DNA from: Gemmatimonadota bacterium
GTDB lineage: Bacteria; Gemmatimonadota; Gemmatimonadetes; Gemmatimonadales; Gemmatimonadaceae
NCBI GenBank assembly: GCA_016704465.1
Contig: JADJAD010000004.1
Span: 310,001-374,000, forward strand
Length of the DNA: 64,000 bases
Reading direction: 5' to 3'
The notes below the pieces were generated by a model that ran no database searches, had not been told where the DNA came from, and saw only the letters and a list, made by a program, of their open reading frames with translations. Positions 54,661 through 63,594 of the stretch are shown in pieces. The stretch's first letter is position 1. Each line of letters begins with the position of its first letter. The translations under genes were made by a program, and so were the position numbers.

Positions 54661-54694
54661 CAACGGCGCGCTCCCTCCACGGAGCGCGCCGTTG
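54661..54694. terminator. hairpin between convergent sugar transferase and Gfo/Idh genes
   Basis: A 14-bp stem (54661-54674 with 54681-54694, loop CTCCAC) lies 38 bases after the sugar transferase stop. TTG follows; no longer T-run. Confidence 0.65.
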
Positions 54695-54789
54695 TTGCTG
54701 TCGGAACCTCGCACGTCGGGCGACGCGCGGGAGCTACGGTGAGATTGCCGAGGGATTCTGGCCGGCAGCGCGAACCGGCGCGCGGGCGA

Positions 54790-55902
54790 CTACCCGCGAG
54801 CGGGCGTGCCGTGCTCGAACTGGTAGCTCTCGACCACTGCCTCATCGGTGGCGACCCGTCGCCCGTCGCGCGCCGAGAGATAGGCCGCGGCGAGGACCTT
54901 GAGGACGTCGCGTCCCACCTCGCCCGACGCTGGAGCCGGCGTGCCGTCGATGAACGCGCGCAGCGTACGATCGATCAGGTTGCGCGTGGCGATCATCGGG
55001 GCGTTGCCGGGATTCCCGGCGAGTGTCTCGCGATCGTGGCCGCGTTCACGCCACGCCATCCCTGCCCCCCCCATCTCGAGGCGGACGTGCGGTTTGCGGC
55101 TGCGCAGCAGTCCCAGTGAGACGCGCGCGCGCCCGCCATACGAGACCCGATGCGAGGCCGAGGCGGTATCGACGCGCACCTCGAAGTACTGGGTCTCGCC
55201 CTTGCACAGCCGATTCTGGATCACTTGCGCCAGGCGCCCCCGCGAAAACTCCAGGGTGACGAGGGCGACCGCGTCGGTCTGTTCGTCTCGTGTGCCGCAC
55301 GAGGACATGGTCGCGGACACCGCGCGGGGCGTCTCGGCAAACGCGGCGACGACAAAATCGACGAGGTGGATCCCCGCCTCGTAGAGGACGCCGTTGAGCA
55401 GCTGGCCGCGCCATCCCGGCTCGGCCCACGGCGGCAGGTCCATGTTCTGCCACGCCTGGGCGAAGACGACCCCGCCCGCGTCGTCGCGGGCCGCATCGAG
55501 CAGCGCGCGGAAGGCCGGCATCTCCCGGAACTCATGGTTGAGCGCCAACCGCTTCCCGGCACGAGCGGCGGCGGCGAGGATCTCCTCCGCCTCGGCGACG
55601 CTTGTGGCCAGCGGCTTCTCGCAGAGCACGTGCGTCCCCGCTGCCAGCGCCTCGAGGCAGATCGCCTTGTGTGCGGTGGGAGGCGCGCAGACGATGACCA
55701 CGTCGGGACTGGTGGAGCGCAGGAGCTCGGCGAGGGTGGCAAAGACGGGGAAGGCGAACTGCCGGCCGGCCGCCAGCCGCGTGGCCTCGGTCGGGTCGCA
55801 GCCACCGACGAGCCGCGCGTGAGGGATCGAGGCGAGGGCCGGCAGGTGCAAGTTCACCGCCGCGTTGCCGAGGCCGGCGACGGCGACACGAAGTGCAGTC
55901 AT
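54790..55902 (-). CDS. Gfo/Idh/MocA-family NAD(P)-dependent oxidoreductase
   Basis: 370 residues. N-terminal Rossmann motif VAVAGLGNAAVNLHLPAL, VVIVCAPPTAHKAICLEAL, and HVLCEKPLATSVAEAEE (EKP motif with the catalytic Lys), then a C-terminal fold with YEAGIHLVDF. Such enzymes oxidise or reduce sugars, often nucleotide-sugar precursors. It is the last gene of the glycan operon and probably modifies a sugar of the polymer. ATG 55902 is chosen; a longer in-frame region upstream belongs to the neighbouring small gene's other frame. Confidence 0.88.
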   Translation of the reverse strand: MTALRVAVAGLGNAAVNLHLPALASIPHARLVGGCDPTEATRLAAGRQFAFPVFATLAELLRSTSPDVVIVCAPPTAHKAICLEALAAGTHVLCEKPLATSVAEAEEILAAAARAGKRLALNHEFREMPAFRALLDAARDDAGGVVFAQAWQNMDLPPWAEPGWRGQLLNGVLYEAGIHLVDFVVAAFAETPRAVSATMSSCGTRDEQTDAVALVTLEFSRGRLAQVIQNRLCKGETQYFEVRVDTASASHRVSYGGRARVSLGLLRSRKPHVRLEMGGAGMAWRERGHDRETLAGNPGNAPMIATRNLIDRTLRAFIDGTPAPASGEVGRDVLKVLAAAYLSARDGRRVATDEAVVESYQFEHGTPARG

Positions 55903-55951
55903 GGAGTGGTGTGGCGGTGGGTCGAATCGGGGCCGCGTCGCGGCGCCGCGT

Positions 55952-56245
55952 TCAGCGCAAGGCGAGGCGGTTGTAGACCTCGCCGATGATGCGTCCGAGG
56001 GCGTAGCCCATGACGAATGCGTAGACGAAACCGACGAGACTCCCCAGCACGCTGACGCGGTAGCCGGGGAAGAAGGCGCCCAGCAGCTGCAGGTGCTGGC
56101 CGGGCGTCGGGCCACCCTTCACGACGAGAAAGAGGGTCGCCAGGAAGAGCCCACCGCCCAGCACAAGGCCAAACGCGATGCCCCACGCGCGCGCATTGAG
56201 CGAGAGCAGGGTGCTCTGCAGCTTGACGTCTTGTGGCGAAGTCAT
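55952..56245 (-). CDS. small two-helix membrane protein, paralogue of its upstream neighbour
   Basis: 97 residues with helices at about 23-46 and 63-90. Its core resembles the 56269-56691 protein: both have a helix ending in VVK, a short linker, then LL-x3-(F/Y)F-x-GY-x4-(L/G)G-x-LVG. The family is unknown to me. ATG 56245 starts MTSPQDVKLQ; a longer in-frame extension overlaps the neighbour and is not supported. It lies between the paralogue and the Gfo/Idh gene on the glycan operon. Confidence 0.75.
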   Translation of the reverse strand: MTSPQDVKLQSTLLSLNARAWGIAFGLVLGGGLFLATLFLVVKGGPTPGQHLQLLGAFFPGYRVSVLGSLVGFVYAFVMGYALGRIIGEVYNRLALR

Positions 56246-56268
56246 GTCGACTGGAGCGGAGGGGGAGG

Positions 56269-56691
56269 TCAGATGTGGTCGAGAAACTCGCGCGTTTGCG
56301 CGATCTCGGCACGCGTGCGATAGGTGAACACGACGATTGCGAGCGCGAGGTTTCGGCAGAAGGCCACGAACCATCCCGCCACAAACGCCACGGTGAAGCC
56401 CCAGACGGCCCCCACCAATACGCCGCCCCACGTGGCCGAATAGCCGGCGAAATACTGTGCGAGCAGCCCGAGCGGGAAGTCCTGCGCGCGCGGGCTCAGG
56501 ATCTTGACGACCGTTAGGGCCGCCAGCAGCAACGCGCCCGCGACTCCGGTCGCCGTGCCGAACGCCGCCTTGTGCAGCGGGGCGAACGCCAGCTCGAGCG
56601 CCGGCAGGAGACGTTCTTCCGTGTCGCCCTGCGCCACACTGGCGCCGGCACCGCGCACGCGCTCCCGCTCGGCACCTGAGTCATGAGCCAT
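56269..56691 (-). CDS. small two-helix membrane protein, paralogue of its downstream neighbour
   Basis: 140 residues. An acidic soluble N-terminus (about 45 residues) precedes two helices (about 47-70 and 85-115) and a short C-terminal tail (RAEIAQTREFLDHI). LLAQYFAGYSATWGGVLVG aligns with LLGAFFPGYRVSVLGSLVG of the next protein. ATG 56691 has GGGAGAG 4 bases upstream. Function unknown; both pairs of helices suggest an inner-membrane accessory part of the polysaccharide machinery. Confidence 0.75.
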   Translation of the reverse strand: MAHDSGAERERVRGAGASVAQGDTEERLLPALELAFAPLHKAAFGTATGVAGALLLAALTVVKILSPRAQDFPLGLLAQYFAGYSATWGGVLVGAVWGFTVAFVAGWFVAFCRNLALAIVVFTYRTRAEIAQTREFLDHI

Positions 56692-56714
56692 GATCTCTCC
56701 CTGGGTCTTGACGA

Positions 56715-57833
56715 CTACTCTGGGTCGCTGGTCCACGAGCTGCGCCGGTGTTTCGAGGGAATGGGTGGCCACCGTTGGACTCCCACTTCAGCATACGCTT
56801 CCATGGTCGGATTCGGGAGCGGAGCTCCGATGGTCTGCTGCAGGAGCACGCCCACCCCGAAGGAGATCCCATTCAGAAAGTAGTACATGAGATGCACTGG
56901 AACGACGCGCAGCGCGAAGATCGGGCCGCGAATCCGGAGGAAGAAGCGCAGCATTGGAAGATTGAACGACAGCACGACCAGCGGGCACAGCAGGGCCACG
57001 CCTGCCAGGATCCACGACCCGAACCACGCGGCAGCGCACAGCAGCACCAGCGACGCCCAGACCAGCACCGTGTTGAGCTTCTCGCTCCACCGCAGGTTGA
57101 GTGTCGCGGTGGACAGGACAGCGCTGCGATGCGCCAGGAGTCGCGCCCAGGGTATGCCCCGGTCGCGCAGGTCGGTGCGCACCACGTTGACGAAGGTCCA
57201 CCGCTTGAGATGGGTGACCTGGATGTCGGGACAGAGCAGGATCTTCTGATCCAGCCCACGCACGCGCGAGCCAAACTCGATATCCTCGATCTGCGGACGG
57301 GCAAAGTGCCACTCGTCGTACATGCCCGCCTCGTCAAACACCTGTCGGCGCACCGCTCCCGCCCCCGCCCAGAACGTTTCGACTTCGCCGCCATTGCGCT
57401 GGTGCACGTAGTGGTGCATCAGGTTGCGATACTGCGACATGAACCCGGGGTCGGGCGGCGCGGTGTCGTACGATCCGAAGACCGCTCCCGCCTCGGGGTT
57501 CGCCTCCATCACCTCGCCGAATCGCCGCACCGTGTCCGGGTGGACCACAACATCGGCATCGAAGAACATCACCACGTCGCCACGCGATACCTCGAAGCCG
57601 CGGTTCCGCGCGTAGGCCGGTCCGTGTGGCTTGCCGGGGAGGCGGATGACGGTGTCGGCGTATCGGGCCGCGATCGATGCGGTGTCATCGCTGCTGGAAT
57701 CGTCGACGACGATGAGTTCCCATCGATCGCGCGGCAGGTCGCTCGCGACGATCGCACCCAACGTGCGCGGCAGCATGCCCGAGGCCTGGTGCGCGGGCAT
57801 GATGATCGAGTAGAACGGGAGGCGCCCGGTCAT
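56715..57833 (-). CDS. family 2 glycosyltransferase with C-terminal membrane helices
   Basis: 372 residues. The GT-A fold has YSIIMPAHQASGMLPRTL, LIVVDDSSSDDTASIA, the metal-binding FFDADVVVHPD, and AGAGAVRRQVFDEAG with IEDIEFGSRV. Two to three hydrophobic helices follow residue 260, anchoring it to the inner membrane. It adds a sugar during polysaccharide assembly; donor and acceptor are unknown. ATG 57833 overlaps the deacetylase stop (ATGA). Confidence 0.9.
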   Translation of the reverse strand: MTGRLPFYSIIMPAHQASGMLPRTLGAIVASDLPRDRWELIVVDDSSSDDTASIAARYADTVIRLPGKPHGPAYARNRGFEVSRGDVVMFFDADVVVHPDTVRRFGEVMEANPEAGAVFGSYDTAPPDPGFMSQYRNLMHHYVHQRNGGEVETFWAGAGAVRRQVFDEAGMYDEWHFARPQIEDIEFGSRVRGLDQKILLCPDIQVTHLKRWTFVNVVRTDLRDRGIPWARLLAHRSAVLSTATLNLRWSEKLNTVLVWASLVLLCAAAWFGSWILAGVALLCPLVVLSFNLPMLRFFLRIRGPIFALRVVPVHLMYYFLNGISFGVGVLLQQTIGAPLPNPTMEAYAEVGVQRWPPIPSKHRRSSWTSDPE

Positions 57834-58618
57834 GCGGCGTGCCCCCCCGCAACGCGCCCGGTCACGCGCGGTCCGCGACCCTGCACGAGCCGTCGGACGC
57901 GGCGTCCTTGCGCGCGCAGCCAGAGCCGACTGCGAAACGCGGCGCTTCCCCACGCTTCGAGCTGTCCGCGCTCGCGAAAGTAGAACATGTCCAGGCGCGG
58001 CAGCAACGCGCGGTCGTCGTCGCGCCGGACGGCGCGCAACTCGGTCGTGCAGGCGAGGGCGAAGACATCGCGCACCACCGTCGCCGAGAGGGCGTCGACC
58101 GCGCCATACGGATACGCGAACGTTGTCGGGCGGTGCCCGAGTTCGGCCGCCATGCGCTCGACACACCCCGCGACCTCGTCCTCCAACGCCGCGCCGCGCA
58201 CCTGCGACAGGTCGCGGTGCCGCCGAGTGTGCGCCCCGAGCGACACCCCCGCTCTGGCCAGCTCGCCCAAGCGCTTCCAGTCCATCAGCGACAGCGTCGG
58301 GATACCCGGAACCGACTGTCCTCCCCAGTCGTTCGATCCACCGACATGTTCCGGCACGACAAAGACGGTAGCCGGGAGCGACGCCTCCAACAATGCGGGC
58401 GCGGCGTCGTGGAAGAAGTTCAGGAAGCCGTCGTCGAACGTGATGGCCACCGCGTCGTGCGCGTCATCGGCGGTGATGAGGTCAGCGAGCGGAAGGACGC
58501 GGACGGCGCCGGACGCCAGCCACCGCACATGGGCGCGAAATGCCTCTCGGCTCACCGAAATCGGGGAGCCGGACTCGTCAATGGAGTGATAGGTCAGGAT
58601 CGCGCGCATGCCGATCAC
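57830..58618 (-). CDS. polysaccharide deacetylase (NodB homology domain)
   Basis: 262 residues. The N-terminus has ILTYHSI, then the NodB motifs AITFDDGF (catalytic and metal Asp), LGAHTRRHRDLSQV (metal His pair) and FAYPYGAVD. It removes acetyl groups from N-acetylated sugars, which would modify the polymer. There is no signal peptide, so a cytoplasmic or lipid-linked substrate is likely. GTG 58618 overlaps the epimerase stop (GTGA); ATG 58609 is an alternative. Confidence 0.9.
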   Translation of the reverse strand: MIGMRAILTYHSIDESGSPISVSREAFRAHVRWLASGAVRVLPLADLITADDAHDAVAITFDDGFLNFFHDAAPALLEASLPATVFVVPEHVGGSNDWGGQSVPGIPTLSLMDWKRLGELARAGVSLGAHTRRHRDLSQVRGAALEDEVAGCVERMAAELGHRPTTFAYPYGAVDALSATVVRDVFALACTTELRAVRRDDDRALLPRLDMFYFRERGQLEAWGSAAFRSRLWLRAQGRRVRRLVQGRGPRVTGRVAGGHAA

Positions 58619-59622
58619 GTTCGGGCGGAGGCCAGGTGCGTACTGCCCGCAGCCGCGGCCAGCCGGGTGCGCTGGTCTTCCACGACGTCGCGGATGATTA
58701 CCTCGAGAGACGTCTGCGGTCGGAACCCGGTCACACGTTGCAGCTTCGAGACGTCGGGGACTCGGCGCATCATGTCCTCGAATCCTGCGGCGTAGACCTC
58801 GCCATATGGCAGGAGGACGATGTCCGACCGGCTGTCCGCGGCGGTGCGCACCTGTTCGGCGAGCGCCCGGATCGAGATCTCATGGGTGGCGCCGATGTTG
58901 AACACCTCGCCGACCGCTGCATCGATCGCCATGAGTCGCAGCAGTCCCTCCACGGCGTCGCAGACGTGGCCGAAGCAGCGCGACTGCTCGCCCGATCCGT
59001 ACACCGTGATCGGCTCGTGCCGCACTGCCTGCGCCGCGAAGTTTGGGAGTACCATGCCGTACTGCCCGGTCTGGCGCGGTCCGACGGTATTGAAGAAGCG
59101 GGTGACGATGACCGGCACCCCCTTCTCCCGCAGGTACGCGAGCGCCAGCCATTCATCAAGCGCCTTGGAGCACGCATAGGCCCACCTGGAGTGCGAGGTA
59201 GGGCCGAGCTGGAGGTCCTGGTCCTCACGAAACGGGATGGAGGTCGACTTGCCGTAGACCTCGGACGTGGAGGCCACGACGACCAGCTTCTTCTTGCGGG
59301 CGGCCGCACCGAGCACGACCTCGGTGGCGCGCACGTTCGTCTCGATGGTATGGACGGGGCGCTCGACGATCAACTTGACCCCGACCGCGGCCGCCAGGTG
59401 CACGGTGACGTCGGCCGAGTCGACGAGTTCGGTGACGAGCGGGACGTCGAGCGCCGACCCGATACGGTAGCCGAAGCCGGGGCGCCCGACGAGGTGCGCG
59501 ATGTTCTGCATGCTGCCGGTCGACAGGTCGTCGAGCAGGTGCACGCGGTCACCGCGGTCGAGCAGCCGTTCTGCGAGGTGGGAGCCGATGAATCCGCACC
59601 CGCCGGTGATGAAGACGTTCAC
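58615..59622 (-). CDS. NAD-dependent nucleotide-sugar epimerase/dehydratase (extended SDR)
   Basis: 335 residues. NAD loop FITGGCGFIGSHL, VHLAAAVGVK, VASTSEVYGKS, catalytic Tyr-Lys in SRWAYACSKALDEW, and RFFNTVGPRQTGQYG. The pattern is close to UDP-glucuronate decarboxylase and UDP-glucose 4-epimerase types; exact activity is not decidable. It supplies a sugar nucleotide for the operon. ATG 59622 overlaps the preceding glycosyltransferase stop (ATGA). Confidence 0.9.
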   Translation of the reverse strand: MNVFITGGCGFIGSHLAERLLDRGDRVHLLDDLSTGSMQNIAHLVGRPGFGYRIGSALDVPLVTELVDSADVTVHLAAAVGVKLIVERPVHTIETNVRATEVVLGAAARKKKLVVVASTSEVYGKSTSIPFREDQDLQLGPTSHSRWAYACSKALDEWLALAYLREKGVPVIVTRFFNTVGPRQTGQYGMVLPNFAAQAVRHEPITVYGSGEQSRCFGHVCDAVEGLLRLMAIDAAVGEVFNIGATHEISIRALAEQVRTAADSRSDIVLLPYGEVYAAGFEDMMRRVPDVSKLQRVTGFRPQTSLEVIIRDVVEDQRTRLAAAAGSTHLASART

Positions 59623-60896
59623 GCGACCTCCTGCGTCGCCAGCGCGTCGATGACGCGCGAGAGTCCACGGCGCGCCGCAGCGCGCCGAACGATGTCGAGA
59701 TACTGCGGTACGACCACCCGTTCCGACCAGCGATGCACATAAGCGGCATAGCCGGCTGCCGAGCGTTGCGCCCGATGGGCGGGATCATCAAACAACCGGT
59801 GCATCGCCGCGAGCAGCTCGTCGCGGGTGCTGAAGAGTTCCCCACCCCCCGACGCCTCGACAATCTCCGGAAACGGCCCCAGGCGCCGGGCGATGACCGG
59901 TGTCCCCTGCCGAAACGACTCGATGAGCACGATGCCGAACGTCTCGAAGCACTCCGACGGCACGAGCAGCGCCACGGCATGCTGATAGTACTGCCGAAGG
60001 TCGTCCGGCGCGACACGACCGAGAAAGGTAACGTTAGGCATCCCGGCCGCGAGCCCGCGCAGGTGTTCGCCGTGTGTGCCATCACCCGCAATGAGCAGGT
60101 CGGCGCCCGGAAAGTCGCGAAACACCGGGATGACGTCGTCGAGCCCCTTGATGCGCTCCAGGCGTCCCACGAAGAAGAAGTACGGCCGGGGATGCGGCGA
60201 CGGACCCTCAGCGCAGGGCGCCGTCGGCGTCTCCGGATCCGGGAGAAAGTACGGCAGCACCTCCATGTCCCGCGCAAAGCCGAACTCCCGGTGCTTTGCC
60301 CGGGAGAACTGGCTCATCGCGATCACGGCGTCGAGGCGGGCAATTTCCCGCTCCAGCACCCCCGTCTGGCGCCAGAGCTGCGGCGGGCGCCGATACGAGA
60401 TCGAGCACCGAATGCACTCCCGTCCGGTGCACAGCTCGCGCCCATGTCGCCACAAGACGTGCGTGGGGCAGACGAGCCAGTGTTCGTGGGCCATGTAGAG
60501 CGTGACCGCGTCGCCGCCGCAGCGCAGCAAGCCCGGGCCGCCAATGAGCGAGACATTGTGGAAGTTGACGACATCGTACCGCCCGCGGTCGACAAGGTCC
60601 CGGATGCGCCCGCCGTTCACGACGGGACGACCCAGCTGCTGGGTCAGGAGCGTCGACAGCGCCGGCGCGCGGCTGCGAAGCCGCACGACCTCGACCCCCT
60701 CGTCGTCGTCATGGTCCGGAACCTCCGGCGGTGCGCCGGGATGAAGGACCGTGTAGGCATCCGTGTCATGGACGACCGTCACGTGGTGACCGCGCCGGAC
60801 GAGCCCTCGCGAGAGGCGCTGCACGCCGATGCCATCTCCGCCGAAGTTGTGCGGAGGATAGAACGTGGTGAGCATCAGGAAGCGGAGGGCGCTCAT
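59619..60896 (-). CDS. family 4 glycosyltransferase (GT-B), cysteine-rich insert
   Basis: 425 residues. N-terminal FLMLTTFYPPHNFGGDGIGVQ is the GT4 glycine loop; the C-terminal Rossmann domain has YFFFVGRLERIKGLDDVI, NVTFLGRV and SECFETFGIVLIESFRQGTPVIA with the EX7E-type donor site. A CTGRECIRCSISY segment, plus the upstream Cys in LVCPTHV, resembles a small metal-binding cluster. The donor is unknown. ATG 60896 overlaps the stop of the next upstream gene (ATGA). Confidence 0.9.
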   Translation of the reverse strand: MSALRFLMLTTFYPPHNFGGDGIGVQRLSRGLVRRGHHVTVVHDTDAYTVLHPGAPPEVPDHDDDEGVEVVRLRSRAPALSTLLTQQLGRPVVNGGRIRDLVDRGRYDVVNFHNVSLIGGPGLLRCGGDAVTLYMAHEHWLVCPTHVLWRHGRELCTGRECIRCSISYRRPPQLWRQTGVLEREIARLDAVIAMSQFSRAKHREFGFARDMEVLPYFLPDPETPTAPCAEGPSPHPRPYFFFVGRLERIKGLDDVIPVFRDFPGADLLIAGDGTHGEHLRGLAAGMPNVTFLGRVAPDDLRQYYQHAVALLVPSECFETFGIVLIESFRQGTPVIARRLGPFPEIVEASGGGELFSTRDELLAAMHRLFDDPAHRAQRSAAGYAAYVHRWSERVVVPQYLDIVRRAAARRGLSRVIDALATQEVA

Positions 60897-62065
60897 GCCG
60901 CCGCCTCGACCAGCGCGTCGAGCGTGGCGCGCGCGCCATCGGTCCACGTCAGCGCGCGCGCGGCGCCGAGTGCGCTTGCCGCGCAGGCCTGGCGAAAGGG
61001 CGCGTCCGAGAGCATGCGACGCATGGCATTGGTCAGCGCCTCGAGGTCGCCTGGCGTCACAAAGAGCCCGCCGCCGGCCAGCAACTCGGGGAGCGGGCTC
61101 TCGGTCGTGGCGATGACCGGAGCCCCGCAGGCGGCCGCCTCGACGGCCGGAAGGCCGAAACCCTCGCACTCTGACGGGAGGAGACTTGCGATCGCACCCG
61201 TGTGCAGCGCGCGCAGCGACTCGTCGGGGACGAAACCGGTCCAATGCACCAGGCCTTCGGTGCCGGACTCGGCGATCAGGGCGCGGAGCTTTCCCGTCTC
61301 GCCGTGGAAGACGTCACCGCTGGTGGCTCCCACCAGCAGGAGGTGCGGCGGGCGCGAAGACTCGCGCGCAATCGTGGCGTGGGCGCGGATGATGAGGTCC
61401 AGTCGCTTGTGCGGATTGAACCCACCCACGTAGGTGAACCAGGGGGCGCCGTGTGGGACGCCGTGCGCGCGGGCCTGCGCGGTCGCCTCGTCGGCGGTCG
61501 TCGGAAAGTAGGCATCGGCCGGGGCCTCGACCGCCACGCGGATGCGCGAAGGGGCGACACCGAGGACACGGGCAATGTCCCGCTTCGCATGCTCGGAGAC
61601 GGTGAGCACAAGCCGCGCCTGACGCAGCGCGAGCCCCACCTTGAGTCGCCAGAAGAGTCGCGCGCGAGGGGTCGGCAGGGTGAGCTCAGGAAATCGCTCG
61701 GCGATCGCGTCGTGGATCGTGACCACGGCACGCTGTCCCGGCGGCAGCGGGAAATAGGTGTAGACCGACGGCGAGAAGAAGACATCGGGCGCCGAGCGCC
61801 AGACCGCGCGCGTGAGGCGCAGCATGTCGCGTGGCGAGCGTGCGCCGTCGGCGGCCGCTGCAAGCGTCGGCGACGCATCGAGCGCCACGACGACGTGCTC
61901 CACGTTGGGAGCGGCCAGCGGAAAGGCCTCGAAGGCGCGCCGGTCCCCAAAACACACGAAGCGGTGCTCGGGGGCCAGCGCGACGAGCGCGGCCATCAGT
62001 TCCCGGGCGAACCGGCCGTAGCCGCGCGCGTTGGCCCAGCAGGTGACATCGACCCCGACGACCAC
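60893..62065 (-). CDS. family 4 glycosyltransferase (GT-B)
   Basis: 390 residues. The N-terminal VVGVDVTCWANARGYGRFAREL and VTIHDAIAERFPEL are typical of GT4 mannosyltransferase-like enzymes. The donor domain shows WFTYVGGFNPHKRLD, LLLVGATSGDVF, VHWTGFVPDESL and SECEGFGLPAVEAAACGAPVI. It probably adds one sugar of the repeat unit. The start is GTG 62065, 7 bases after the upstream oxidoreductase stop (62073); the stop overlaps the next gene. Confidence 0.9.
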   Translation of the reverse strand: MVVGVDVTCWANARGYGRFARELMAALVALAPEHRFVCFGDRRAFEAFPLAAPNVEHVVVALDASPTLAAAADGARSPRDMLRLTRAVWRSAPDVFFSPSVYTYFPLPPGQRAVVTIHDAIAERFPELTLPTPRARLFWRLKVGLALRQARLVLTVSEHAKRDIARVLGVAPSRIRVAVEAPADAYFPTTADEATAQARAHGVPHGAPWFTYVGGFNPHKRLDLIIRAHATIARESSRPPHLLLVGATSGDVFHGETGKLRALIAESGTEGLVHWTGFVPDESLRALHTGAIASLLPSECEGFGLPAVEAAACGAPVIATTESPLPELLAGGGLFVTPGDLEALTNAMRRMLSDAPFRQACAASALGAARALTWTDGARATLDALVEAAA

Positions 62066-62072
62066 CGTCCGA

Positions 62073-63593
62073 TCACGCGACGCCCGCGCGCGCCGTCGAC
62101 ACCCGGGGCGGCGGCGCGCCCTTGGACGTGTCCGGCTCGAGCTTCTGCTCCTCGTGATAGTCGAAGTCGGTGTTGACCGCCCAGACGTCGTGCGAGGCGC
62201 CGCGCATGTTGGCGACCGCCATCATCGCGGTCAGCATGGAGTGGTCGGCGTTGTTGTACTTGTGCATGCCGTTGCGCCCGACGGTATGCATGTTCGGAAT
62301 CGGGTCGATCCAGCTGCGCACCACCGTGAGATGCTCGGCGTACGCCGAATCGTAGACCGGGTAGGCCTTCTGCTGCCGCACGACGGTCCCGTCGATGACC
62401 TTGCTCGCATCGCCGAGCCCGAGCTGTTCGAGTTCCTTCTTGGCCAGCTCGATCAGCGTCTCGTCGGGGCTGGTCCAGAGCCCGTCGCCCTCGAAGCAGA
62501 AATACTCGAACCCCAGGCAGGTGGTCCCGGGTCGCGGGACCATGGCGGCGCTCCAGTTATTGAAGTTCTGGATGCGCCCGACCGTGACGCCCGGCGTGTG
62601 GATGTAGATCCAGTTGTCGGGGAAGAGCTTCTCCTGGTCGATCATGAGCGCGACGGTCAGGAAGTCGCGGTAGTTCAGCCCATCGCCAGCCGCAACGATC
62701 GGAGCCGGCGGCGCGGGATCGAACGAGCGCACCAGGTTCCGCACCGCCATGGTGTTGATGAAGTGCTCGCCCTCCACGCGACGCTCGCCCTCGGGGGTGT
62801 GTGCGCGCACGGCCACGACGCGGCCGTCCTGCATCTCGAGCGCGGTAACGTCGTGCTTCATCAGCACCTCGCCCCCCATCTCCTCGATGCGCTTGGTCGC
62901 GGTCTCCCACATCTGTCCCGGGCCGTAGCGCGGGTACTGGAACTCGTTGATCAGCGTCTTGATGGTCTCGCTGCGCTTCTGGATCGCGGCGGCGTTGAGG
63001 ATTGCCTTGGCCAGCGAAAGCCCCTGGATGCGCTGCGCGGCCCACTCGGCGCGGATCTCGGTGCACGGAATGCCCCACACCTTCTCGGTATACGTCTTGA
63101 AGAAGATGCGATACAGGCGCTTCCCGAACCGGTTCGACACCCACTGCTCGAAGTTGTCCTCGACCGGATACGGGCGGAAATGCGACCAGAAGTAGCTGAG
63201 GACGATGGCGATGGCGTTGAACAGCCCCAGCCCGCTGAGGGCATTCCATGCCTTGAGCGGATAGTCGAAGTACTTCCCGCCATAGTGGATCCGCGACATG
63301 CGCGGAACGCTGATGAACTCGTCGCCGAGGATCTCCTTCCAGAGCTCCTCGACCGGCGTGACCTTCGTGAAGAAGCGGTGGCCGCCGATGTCAAAGCGAT
63401 AGCCCTTGTACCGCGCCGTCCTCGAGATGCCGCCGACCTGCTCATCGGCCTCGAGCACGGTCACCTTCACGCCGTCCTTGGCGAGGATATAGGCGGCGGT
63501 CAAACCCGCCGGCCCACCGCCGATCACGACAACGTGATCGCCGGCCTTGAGCTGCGTGACGGTGCGTACTGACTTCACGGGCGTGGCGCTCAC
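62073..63593 (-). CDS. FAD-dependent oxidoreductase (UDP-galactopyranose mutase/amine-oxidase-like fold)
   Basis: 506 residues. The FAD Rossmann motif HVVVIGGGPAGLTAAYILA is at about residues 21-39, followed by LEADEQVGGISRT and FDIGGHRFFTK. The C-terminus has TVGRNGMHKYNNADHSMLTA, typical of this family in polysaccharide loci. It may rearrange or oxidise a nucleotide or lipid-linked sugar; this is inferred. GTG 63593 is chosen because the FAD domain begins shortly after and GAAGG precedes it; the same frame continues upstream through the neighbouring glycosyltransferase by frameshift, which is not a fusion. Confidence 0.88.
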   Translation of the reverse strand: MSATPVKSVRTVTQLKAGDHVVVIGGGPAGLTAAYILAKDGVKVTVLEADEQVGGISRTARYKGYRFDIGGHRFFTKVTPVEELWKEILGDEFISVPRMSRIHYGGKYFDYPLKAWNALSGLGLFNAIAIVLSYFWSHFRPYPVEDNFEQWVSNRFGKRLYRIFFKTYTEKVWGIPCTEIRAEWAAQRIQGLSLAKAILNAAAIQKRSETIKTLINEFQYPRYGPGQMWETATKRIEEMGGEVLMKHDVTALEMQDGRVVAVRAHTPEGERRVEGEHFINTMAVRNLVRSFDPAPPAPIVAAGDGLNYRDFLTVALMIDQEKLFPDNWIYIHTPGVTVGRIQNFNNWSAAMVPRPGTTCLGFEYFCFEGDGLWTSPDETLIELAKKELEQLGLGDASKVIDGTVVRQQKAYPVYDSAYAEHLTVVRSWIDPIPNMHTVGRNGMHKYNNADHSMLTAMMAVANMRGASHDVWAVNTDFDYHEEQKLEPDTSKGAPPPRVSTARAGVA

Positions 63594-63594
63594 G

